Shown piece by piece: positions 1-5,805 of a stretch of DNA of 7,963 nt. Positions within the stretch are counted from its first letter, which is position 1. Each line of letters opens with the position of its first letter. The notes beneath the pieces are model-generated. The model had not been told where the DNA came from. It saw nothing but the letters and a program-made list of their open reading frames with translations, and searched no databases. Position numbers and translations under genes: made by a program. The DNA is from an uncultured Collinsella sp. (GTDB taxonomy: Bacteria; Actinomycetota; Coriobacteriia; Coriobacteriales; Coriobacteriaceae), in the NCBI GenBank assembly GCA_958415665.1, contig CATYZK010000050.1, positions 1 through 7,963 of the forward strand. The letters run 5' to 3'.

Positions 1-52
1 TGTGACCTCCCGGTTATCAGCCGGACGCTCTAACCAACTGAGCTACAGGTCC
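1..52 (-). tRNA. tRNA-Ile (anticodon GAT), 5' part only
   Basis: Read on the minus strand from position 52, the sequence gives a 7-nt acceptor 5' strand GGACCTG, then TA, a D arm (GCTC, loop AGTTGGTTA, GAGC), one base, and an anticodon arm with stem TCCGG/CCGGG around the loop CTGATAA. The anticodon GAT lies at 18-16, with T33 before it and A37 after it, so the tRNA decodes the isoleucine codons AUC and AUU. The variable region begins (AGGTC) and the window then ends, so the T arm and the 3' acceptor strand are missing only because of the window edge. In actinobacteria a tRNA-Ile and tRNA-Ala pair commonly follows gyrA, so tRNA-Ala may lie just beyond position 1. It has its own promoter directly upstream. 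Confidence 0.94.
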
Positions 53-66
53 ATCGCGCAAGGGAT

Positions 67-117
67 ATATTAGACGAGTCGTTACGCGCGCGTCAACAAC
101 TTTTTTGAAAATCTTTG
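67..117 (-). promoter_or_regulatory. Promoter of tRNA-Ile with AT-rich upstream element
   Basis: On the minus strand a -35 hexamer TTGACG (96-91; five of six match TTGACA) is followed by an 18-base spacer and a -10 hexamer TAATAT (72-67; four of six match TATAAT). Transcription would start near position 60, about 8 bases before the mature tRNA 5' end at 52, which is typical of stable-RNA genes. Directly upstream of the -35 box, at 117-97, are A and T tracts (AAAGATTTTCAAAAAAGTTG) in the place where the alpha-subunit UP element sits in strong rRNA and tRNA promoters. The same tracts form the left outer arm of the large palindrome described separately. The -35/-10 call is by eye. Confidence 0.65.
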
Positions 118-123
118 GAGGGT

Positions 124-261
124 GTTCGCCCCGGCCGCACGGCGGCATGTGAAGTCGCCTGCTCGGACAGTCCTGACTCGCGCAGAGAGCACATTAAGTG
201 CTCTCTGGCTCGTGCGGAACTCGCGATCGACTTCACATGCCGCCGTGCGGCCGGGGCGAAC
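124..261. repeat. Perfect 34-bp inverted repeat with 70-base interior
   Basis: Positions 124-157 are the exact reverse complement of 228-261, 34 base pairs without a mismatch. The outer two thirds of each arm are GC-rich (starting GTTCGCCCCGGCCGCAC on the plus strand) and the inner third is mixed (CATGTGAAGTCG). The 70-base interior (158-227) contains the small hairpin at 183-207 and short elements related to the arms: CGTGCGG at 211-217 recurs at 244-250, and GACTCGCG at 175-182 is complementary to 261-268, so competing folds exist. Neither strand has a T-tract directly after the stem, so it is not a standard intrinsic terminator. Open frames running through it encode no recognisable protein and are probably chance products of GC-rich sequence. 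Confidence 0.93.
183..207. repeat. Central 10-bp hairpin inside the large palindrome
   Basis: CAGAGAGCAC at 183-192 pairs perfectly with GTGCTCTCTG at 198-207 around the 5-base loop ATTAA. It lies near the middle of the 70-base interior of the 34-bp inverted repeat, giving a stem-within-stem arrangement in RNA or a branched tip in a DNA cruciform. No T-tract follows on either strand. The low-GC loop contrasts with its GC-rich surroundings. Confidence 0.85.
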
Positions 262-279
262 GCGAGTCCCAAAGTTTTC

Positions 280-312
280 AAAAAAGCGGTCGGCGCGCAG
301 TGCGCCGACCGC
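280..312 (-). terminator. Intrinsic terminator of gyrA
   Basis: An 11-bp perfect GC-rich stem (GCGGTCGGCGC at 286-296 pairing with 302-312) closes a 5-base loop (297-301) and is followed on the minus strand by six T residues (285-280). It lies 40 bases downstream of the gyrA stop codon. The plus strand has no T-tract on the other side, so it terminates gyrA transcription only and insulates the tRNA-Ile promoter from it. Confidence 0.92.
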
Positions 313-352
313 CGATATATGGGGTCTGATGATTTTTACCAGCTAGGGCCTC

Positions 353-3094
353 TTACTCGTCGAGGAGATCTTCTGGCATGTCGTTACCGTCGCCCAGATC
401 GACAGGGGTTTCTTCGGGGGCAGAGCCGTCTTCTGCAGCTTCGCCTTCGGGCTTCTCCTTGGCGGCCGTCATGCGGGCTACGGCGCAGATGCGGTCGTTG
501 TCGTCGACGGTCATCATCTTGACGCCTTGGGTGGCGCGGCCGGTTTGGCTGATCTCTTCGGTCTTGACGCGAATGACCGTCGCGCCTTCCGTCACGATGA
601 ATAGCTCGTGCTGCGGGCCCACCGTCTTCATGGCCGCGAGGTTGCCCTTGCGCTCGGTCATTTGGATGGTGTAGACGCCCTGGCCGCCGCGATTCTGCTC
701 CGGGTAGTCCGCGACCGGCGTGCGCTTGCCGTAGCCGCGCTCGGTGATGACGAATAGATCGCCGTTGCCGTTAGTGACTTCCATGCCCAGAACGCTCACG
801 CCGTCCTTCATACCGATACCGCGAACGCCGCTGGTATCGCGGCCGGTGGCGCGCACCTGTTCCTCGGAGAACATGATCGCCTTGCCCGCGGTGGTGGCCA
901 GGATAATCTTGTCGCCCTCGCGCACGCGGCGCACGTTCAGCAGCGCGTCGTCGTCACGCAGGTTGATAGCGATCAGGCCGTCGCGGCGGCTGCGGTCATA
1001 TGCGCTCATCACGGTCTTCTTGACCATGCCGCTCTTGGTGGCAAACATCAGATACTCGTCGGCAGGGAACTCGCGGCAGCTGATGACGCTCGCGATCTTC
1101 TCGCCCTCCTCGAAGGGCAGCAGGTTGACGATCGCGGTACCGCGCGCCTGGCGCGTACCCACCGGCAGCTCGTGCACCTTCAGACGATAGACCTTGCCCT
1201 TGCTCGAGAAAAACAGCACGTACTCGTGCGTGGACGCGATGAACATCTCGTCGATGACATCGTCCTCTTTGAGGTTGACACCCGACACGCCCTTGCCGCC
1301 GCGCTTCTGGGCGCGGTAGGCAGCCACCGGGATGCGCTTAACGTAGCCGGTGTGGGTGATGGTCACGACCATGTCCTCGTCGGCAATCAGGTCTTCGACG
1401 TCCAGGTCCTTCTCGACATGGCTGATCTCGGTGCGGCGCTTGTCGCCGAACTTCTTGGAGATCTCGCGCATCTCTTCCTTGATGACGCCCAGGATTTTCT
1501 CCTCGTGCGCCAACAGGTCCTCGTAGTAGGCGATGGCGCGGCGCAAGCCGTCCAGCTCTTCTTGAATCTTGTCGCGCTCCAGGCCGGTCAGGCGGCGCAG
1601 CTTCATCTCGAGGATGGCCGTGGTCTGCTCGGGCGTAAAGCCAAAGCGCTCGATCAGGCGGCTGCTGGCCTCAGAGTCGGTCTGCGAGGAGCGGATGATG
1701 CTGATGACCTCGTCGATATGGTCGAGAGCCATCAGGTAGCCCTCGAGGATATGGGCGCGCGCCTGGGCCTTCTTGAGGTCAAAGCGGGTGCGGCGGGTGA
1801 CGACGTCGACCTGGTGGTCGATGTAGTGCTGCAGCATCTCGCGCAGGCTCAGGCATTTGGGAACGCCGTTGACAAGCGCCAGGTTGTTGGCACCAAAGGT
1901 CGTCTGCAGCGAGGTGTACTTGTACAGGTTGTTGAGCACGACCTGCGGGATGACGCCCTTCTTGAGTTCGATGACCAGACGGATACCCTTCTGGTTGGAC
2001 TCATCGCGCATATCCGAGATACCCTCGATGCGCTTGTCGTTGACGAGCTGGGCAATCTTCTCCTGCAGGGTGCCCTTGTTGACCATGTAGGGAATCTCGG
2101 TAAAGACCAGGCGGCTGCGGCCGGTCTTGGTGGACTCCACATGAGCCTTGGCGCGCACGGTAATGGAACCGCGGCCGGTCTCGTAGCTCTGCTTAATGCC
2201 GGCACTGCCCATGATGATGGCACCGGTGGGGAAGTCCGGACCGGGCATGATCTGCATGAGCTCGTCGACGGTGGCGTCGGGGTTGTCAATCAGGTAGCAA
2301 GTGGCCTCGATCGCCTCGGTAAGGTTGTGCGGGGCGATGTTGGTGGCCATGCCGACGGCGATGCCCTGGCTGCCGTTGACCAGCAGGTTGGGGAAACGCG
2401 CTGGCAGTGCCACGGGCTCGGCGAGCGACTCGTCGTAGTTGGGCTGCCAGTCGACGGTGTCCTTCTGCAGGTCACGCAGGAGCTCCATGGCGGGCTTCGC
2501 CAGGCGGCTCTCGGTGTAACGCATGGCGGCGGCACCGTCGCCGTCGATGTTGCCGAAGTTGCCGTGACCGTCGATGAGCGGCGTGCGCATGGAGAACCAC
2601 TGCGCCAGGCGGACCATGGCCTCGTAGACCGCGGAGTCACCGTGCGGATGGTACTTACCGATAACTTCGCCGACCGTCCAAGCGGACTTCTTGTGCGGAC
2701 GGTTGGGGTAGATGCCGCTCTCGTTCATGGCGTACAGGATGCGGCGGTGCACCGGCTTTAAGCCATCGCGCACGTCCGGCAGGGCGCGGGCGGTGATGAC
2801 CGACATCGAGTACTCGATGAACGACTGCTTCATCTCGCGGCCGAACTCCGAAATCTGGAGCTGACCGCCGTTGATATCCTCGCCGGCCGAGGCGCCACGG
2901 TCGACTTCGCCAAAGCTCTCCTCGAGCTCGGCGTCGTCGTCCTCTTCCTCATCATCATCGGCATCGGGGTTATAGGCATCCGGATCGCCGTCCTCGCCCT
3001 GCTCAGCACGGGCAAGCAGGCGCTTCAGATCATCGGGCATGCCGGCGTCGCCGGCCTCGCCCATACCCTCGTTGTTGTTGATATCGTCTGCCAC
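353..3094 (-). CDS. gyrA: DNA gyrase subunit A
   Basis: This is the breakage-reunion subunit of cytoplasmic type IIA topoisomerase A2B2, which introduces negative supercoils using ATP hydrolysed by GyrB. The family core starts near residue 86 (SFIEYSMSVI, ALPDVRDGLKPVHRR). KYHPHGDSAVYE is at 147-158, and the catalytic Arg192-Tyr193 pair lies in AAAMRYTESR. A coiled-coil region follows the 400s, then a C-terminal DNA-wrapping domain of about six blades (565-875) with the GyrA box QKRGGKG at 596-602 and a related QNRGGQG at 800-806. The quinolone positions equivalent to E. coli Ser83 and Asp87 are Ser154 and Glu158, the usual susceptible types. The GTG start is fixed by the AGGAGG four bases upstream, 11 bases after gyrB. 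At 913 residues it is longer than the usual 800-880, because of an acidic N-terminal extension (nine consecutive D/E at 46-54) and an acidic tail (880-913). Confidence 0.98.
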   Translation of the reverse strand: MADDINNNEGMGEAGDAGMPDDLKRLLARAEQGEDGDPDAYNPDADDDEEEDDDAELEESFGEVDRGASAGEDINGGQLQISEFGREMKQSFIEYSMSVITARALPDVRDGLKPVHRRILYAMNESGIYPNRPHKKSAWTVGEVIGKYHPHGDSAVYEAMVRLAQWFSMRTPLIDGHGNFGNIDGDGAAAMRYTESRLAKPAMELLRDLQKDTVDWQPNYDESLAEPVALPARFPNLLVNGSQGIAVGMATNIAPHNLTEAIEATCYLIDNPDATVDELMQIMPGPDFPTGAIIMGSAGIKQSYETGRGSITVRAKAHVESTKTGRSRLVFTEIPYMVNKGTLQEKIAQLVNDKRIEGISDMRDESNQKGIRLVIELKKGVIPQVVLNNLYKYTSLQTTFGANNLALVNGVPKCLSLREMLQHYIDHQVDVVTRRTRFDLKKAQARAHILEGYLMALDHIDEVISIIRSSQTDSEASSRLIERFGFTPEQTTAILEMKLRRLTGLERDKIQEELDGLRRAIAYYEDLLAHEEKILGVIKEEMREISKKFGDKRRTEISHVEKDLDVEDLIADEDMVVTITHTGYVKRIPVAAYRAQKRGGKGVSGVNLKEDDVIDEMFIASTHEYVLFFSSKGKVYRLKVHELPVGTRQARGTAIVNLLPFEEGEKIASVISCREFPADEYLMFATKSGMVKKTVMSAYDRSRRDGLIAINLRDDDALLNVRRVREGDKIILATTAGKAIMFSEEQVRATGRDTSGVRGIGMKDGVSVLGMEVTNGNGDLFVITERGYGKRTPVADYPEQNRGGQGVYTIQMTERKGNLAAMKTVGPQHELFIVTEGATVIRVKTEEISQTGRATQGVKMMTVDDNDRICAVARMTAAKEKPEGEAAEDGSAPEETPVDLGDGNDMPEDLLDE

Positions 3095-3097
3095 GTT

Positions 3098-3105
3098 ACC
3101 TCCTC
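3098..3105 (-). promoter_or_regulatory. Ribosome binding site of gyrA (decides the start)
   Basis: On the minus strand GAGGAGGT occupies the gyrB-gyrA gap, with AGGAGG four bases before the GTG at 3094. This near-perfect Shine-Dalgarno sequence supports GTG 3094 as the true start, so the unusual acidic N-terminal extension is translated and is not an overcalled start. Confidence 0.9.
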
Positions 3106-5136
3106 TTAAGCATCAAGGAAACGCGCGTCGTGGGCGTGCTTCTCGATATATTCGCGGCGATAGCCGACCTCGGAACCCATCAGTTCGCGCACGGCGCGGT
3201 CCGCCACCACGGCGTCCTCGATCGACACGCGCTGCAGAATGCGGGTCTTGGGGTCCATCGTCGTCGAGGCGAGCTGCTTGGGGTCCATCTCGCCCAGACC
3301 CTTGTAGCGCTGGACGGTATAGCCCTTGCGCTTCTTGGTGATCTTGCCGTCCTTGGCCTTGCCGTCTTCGTCGTTATCGTCGGGGTTCAGGCCCAGACTC
3401 TGGATGGTGTCGCGCAGGATCTCGTCTTCGGGCTGGCGGCCGTTGGGATACACGTAGTGGATCTTGTTGCGCACCTTAATGCCAAAGATGGGCGGACAGG
3501 CAACATAGACGTAGCCGGCATCGATCAGCGGACGCATGTACTTGTAGAAGAACGTCAGCAGCAGGATGCGAATGTGCGCACCGTCGACGTCTGCATCGGT
3601 CATGATGATGATCTTGTGGTAGCGCGCCTTGGTGATATCGAAGTCGCCGCCGTCGCCGGCACTCGTCGTGACACCGCAGCCGATCGCGGTAATCAGCGAC
3701 TGGATGGTGTCGCTCGAGAACGCGCGATGGTCACCAACGCGTTCGACGTTCAGAATCTTGCCGCGCAGGGGCAGAATCGCCTGAATGTCTCGGCGACGGC
3801 CGTCCTTGGCCGAACCGCCTGCCGAGTCGCCCTCTACGATGAAGAGCTCGGTCAGCTCGGCATCGCGCACCGAGCAGTCAGCGAGCTTACCGGGCAGGGA
3901 CGCCGTCTCGAGCAGGCTCTTGCGGCGGGTCGCCTCGCGCGCCTTGCGGGCGGCATTGCGCGCCTTGCAGGCCTGTTGCGCCTTCTTGACGATCTCGCGG
4001 GCGGGCTTGGGATGCTCCTCCAAGTAATCGGCAAGGCCGTCGGTCACGATCTTGAGCGTCAGCGCGCGCATATAAGAGCTGCCGAGCTTGGCCTTGGTCT
4101 GGCCCTCAAACTGCGGATCGGGCAGCTTGACCGAGATAACGGCCGAAAGGCCCTCGCGCACATCGTCGCCGGTCAGATTGGCGTCTTTTTCCTTGAGCAG
4201 GTTCTGCTTGCGCGCGTAGTCGTTGATCACGCGGGTGAGCGCGGTGCGGAAGCCCTCAAGGTGCATGCCGCCCTCGGGAGTGTAGATGTCGTTGGCAAAC
4301 GACATGACGCTCTCGCCGTAGCCGCTATTCCACTGCAGGGAAACCTCGACCTCGCCCATCTTGGCCACGGGCGCATCCGGGTCCGATTTGCCCTCGATGT
4401 AGATAGGCTCCTTAAAGGCCTCGGGGACGTCTTTGCCCTCGTTGAGGAACTTGACGAAGTCGATGATGCCGCCCTCGTAGCAAAACTCCTCCACGTGGGG
4501 AGCCGTCTCGCGCTCGTCGGTCAGCACGATCTTGAGGTTCTTATTGAGGAACGCCGTCTCCTGCAGACGGTTGTGCAGCGTATCGAAATCGTAGATGCAG
4601 GTCTCGAAGATCTCGTCGTCGGGCCAGAAGGTGACGGTGGTGCCCGTCGAATCCGAGGTGCCCACGACCTCCATCTTCTTGACGGTCTTGCCGCGCGAGA
4701 ACTCCATCTCGTAGGTGTTGCCATCGCGACGAACCTGAACGACCACGCGCTTGGACAGTGCGTTGACGACGGAGATGCCCACACCGTGCAGGCCGCCCGA
4801 GACCTTATAGGCCGAGTTATCGAACTTACCGCCGGCGTGCAAGATCGTCATAACGACCTCGAGCGTCGGGATCTTTTTAACAGGGTGCTCGTCGACGGGA
4901 ATGCCGCGCCCGTTGTCGACGACCGTGATGGAGTTGTCGGCGTGGACCGTCACCTGGATCTCGGTGCAGAAACCGGCCATGGCCTCGTCGACGGAGTTGT
5001 CAACGATCTCCCACACCAGGTGATGCAGACCGCTGGCGCTCGTCGAGCCGATATACATGCCCGGGCGCTTACGAACGGCCTCGAGACCTTCGAGAATCTT
5101 AATCTCGCCGCCATCGTAATCGTTTTCGTTTGCCAC
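3106..5136 (-). CDS. gyrB: DNA gyrase subunit B
   Basis: This is the ATPase subunit of gyrase, the partner of the GyrA encoded 11 bases downstream. Numbered from the GTG at 5136 (676 residues): the GHKL ATPase has EIVDNSVDEA with catalytic Glu43, DNGRGIP at 74-80 and GGLHGVG at 114-120. The transducer domain follows, then the TOPRIM domain with EGDSAGGSAK at 435-444 and the Mg-binding acidic motif DADVDGAH at 514-521. The C-terminal QRYKGLGEM is at 609-617. An open frame extends to a TTG at 5154, but the bases between encode the Shine-Dalgarno AGGAGG (5146-5141), so GTG 5136, giving MANENDYDGG, is chosen. It lacks the large insert of enterobacterial GyrB but has a charged insert at about 584-605. 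The arginine aligned with the E. coli novobiocin position Arg136 appears to be present (Arg137). Confidence 0.98.
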   Translation of the reverse strand: MANENDYDGGEIKILEGLEAVRKRPGMYIGSTSASGLHHLVWEIVDNSVDEAMAGFCTEIQVTVHADNSITVVDNGRGIPVDEHPVKKIPTLEVVMTILHAGGKFDNSAYKVSGGLHGVGISVVNALSKRVVVQVRRDGNTYEMEFSRGKTVKKMEVVGTSDSTGTTVTFWPDDEIFETCIYDFDTLHNRLQETAFLNKNLKIVLTDERETAPHVEEFCYEGGIIDFVKFLNEGKDVPEAFKEPIYIEGKSDPDAPVAKMGEVEVSLQWNSGYGESVMSFANDIYTPEGGMHLEGFRTALTRVINDYARKQNLLKEKDANLTGDDVREGLSAVISVKLPDPQFEGQTKAKLGSSYMRALTLKIVTDGLADYLEEHPKPAREIVKKAQQACKARNAARKAREATRRKSLLETASLPGKLADCSVRDAELTELFIVEGDSAGGSAKDGRRRDIQAILPLRGKILNVERVGDHRAFSSDTIQSLITAIGCGVTTSAGDGGDFDITKARYHKIIIMTDADVDGAHIRILLLTFFYKYMRPLIDAGYVYVACPPIFGIKVRNKIHYVYPNGRQPEDEILRDTIQSLGLNPDDNDEDGKAKDGKITKKRKGYTVQRYKGLGEMDPKQLASTTMDPKTRILQRVSIEDAVVADRAVRELMGSEVGYRREYIEKHAHDARFLDA

Positions 5137-5140
5137 ACGT

Positions 5141-5146
5141 CCTCCT
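5141..5146 (-). promoter_or_regulatory. Ribosome binding site of gyrB (decides the start)
   Basis: AGGAGG on the minus strand lies four bases before GTG 5136, the same spacing as at gyrA. It falls inside the upstream in-frame extension that begins at TTG 5154, which argues that the extension is untranslated leader and not coding sequence. Confidence 0.88.
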
Positions 5147-5185
5147 TCAGTCAAGAAAATGTGTACAGCCTTACTAGTTTATCGT

Positions 5186-5215
5186 AAAAAAATACCCTCG
5201 GGAACGAGGGTATTT
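5186..5215 (-). terminator. Intrinsic terminator after dciA
   Basis: A perfect 11-bp stem (AAATACCCTCG at 5190-5200 with CGAGGGTATTT at 5205-5215) closes a 4-base loop GGAA and is followed by T residues on the minus strand (the A run 5186-5192 partly overlaps the stem). It begins 26 bases past the dciA stop. It would end the dnaN-recF-dciA transcript, implying that gyrB-gyrA has its own promoter in the short interval 5137-5190 or depends on readthrough. The plus strand lacks a proper T-tract, so it acts in one direction. Confidence 0.9.
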
Positions 5216-5241
5216 GGCTCTACAAGGCCACCAGATGCGAT

Positions 5242-5805
5242 TTAAGGCTCTTTTTTACTTTGCACGCCCTTGGCCCACTCGGCACTGGCTCTCATGGCAT
5301 TCTCGAGGGCCTCGCGCAGTTTTTGGTCTTCGATGGGCGCCACTTGGCGCTCGATCTCGGTACGCTCGGCCTCACTTAGGTCGGCGTGCGGGGCCGGCGG
5401 TCGCTCGGTCGTCGCCGGGCGCAGGCGCTCCTTGGCGGCGGGCGGCGTGTGACCGGGCGCGGTGGTTTTGAACACCAGGCCGTCCACATGCGCACCGGCG
5501 CGCTCCATGCGCGCACGGATGATCTCGCGCAACAGCGTCATTTCCTGCGTCCACGAGGGCGAGTCGAGATATACCAGCAGCTCATTGGACTCGGGCAGGT
5601 AGCGCAATCCCGTCACATGCCGCCCCTCGCGCGTGCCCGAGCACACAGCGTTCCATGCGCGATAGACCGTGCGCGACTCCTCGGCGGCCTCCATCTGCGC
5701 ACGGCGCTCGGGGGTCGCAGCCGCCAGGATGCGCTGGCGCTCTGCGTTCAAAAACCCGCTGAAGGCGACTGTCTCGCTCTCGCGCTCGTAATTAGCACGT
5801 CTCAC
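5242..5805 (-). CDS. dciA: DciA-like DUF721 protein, replicative helicase loading factor
   Basis: DciA (DUF721) proteins bind and help load the replicative helicase DnaB in bacteria without DnaC or DnaI, and in actinobacteria the gene sits between recF and gyrB as here. In this 187-residue protein the domain covers roughly residues 45-113: RAWNAVCSGT with conserved Trp51, then the hallmark LLVYLDSPSWTQEM at 76-89 with Trp85, then LLREIIRARM and a closing strand VDGLVFKTT. A Pro/Thr/Ala-rich linker (115-141) and a predicted charged helical segment (142-180) follow; the basic tail ends SKKEP. GTG 5805 is the first start codon after an in-frame stop and has the SD-like AAGGTGGTGAG (5821-5811) upstream inside recF. 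The gene overlaps recF by 14 bases. Function is inferred from family and position. Confidence 0.88.
   Translation of the reverse strand: MRRANYERESETVAFSGFLNAERQRILAAATPERRAQMEAAEESRTVYRAWNAVCSGTREGRHVTGLRYLPESNELLVYLDSPSWTQEMTLLREIIRARMERAGAHVDGLVFKTTAPGHTPPAAKERLRPATTERPPAPHADLSEAERTEIERQVAPIEDQKLREALENAMRASAEWAKGVQSKKEP

Larger units (their letters stand above)
100..286. repeat. Large nested imperfect palindrome between gyrA and tRNA-Ile
   Basis: Outer arms 100-118 and 269-286 are complementary over 18 base pairs with one bulged base (T112); each carries a run of six A or T followed by GAAAA or its complement. Inside them, after unpaired stretches of 5 and 7 bases, lies a perfect 34-bp inverted repeat, and inside that a 10-bp hairpin. 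The right outer arm includes the T-tract of the gyrA terminator, and the left outer arm overlaps the AT tracts upstream of the tRNA promoter. No target-site duplication is visible at the outer ends (flanks CGTCAACAA and CGGTCGGCG), and no transposase is present. I do not recognise it as a named repeat family. Confidence 0.85.

Noticed and set aside
100..286. CRISPR array or insertion sequence as an explanation of the repeats
   Set aside because: There is one inverted pair and no spaced direct repeats, no cas or transposase gene, and no visible target-site duplication.
115..522. Open frames crossing the palindrome, on both strands
   Set aside because: The inverted repeat produces mirrored peptides (for example HAAVRPGRT), there is no convincing start signal, and the longest runs into the gyrA 3' end antisense.
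1172..2761. A plus-strand open frame of 529 codons antisense to gyrA
   Set aside because: Same reasons: it lies inside a certain gene, its composition is shadow-like and no family is recognisable.
353..5136. Inteins in gyrA or gyrB, which occur in some actinobacteria
   Set aside because: The active-site Tyr region and the ATPase and TOPRIM motifs are uninterrupted and the lengths leave no room for one.
5137..5154. Upstream TTG start that would add six residues to GyrB
   Set aside because: The added codons include the Shine-Dalgarno AGGAGG, and GTG 5136 is correctly spaced from it and gives the expected N-terminus.
3130..5187. A plus-strand open frame of 685 codons antisense to all of gyrB
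   Set aside because: It mirrors gyrB codon structure, a common effect in GC-rich genes. Its translation is repetitive, low-complexity Leu/Val/Asp/Gly-rich sequence with no recognisable domain, and gyrB is certain.
5160..5188. Candidate gyrB promoter (TTTACG, 17 bases, TACACA)
   Set aside because: The -10 matches consensus at only three of six bases; kept as a lead in the findings and not listed as a feature.
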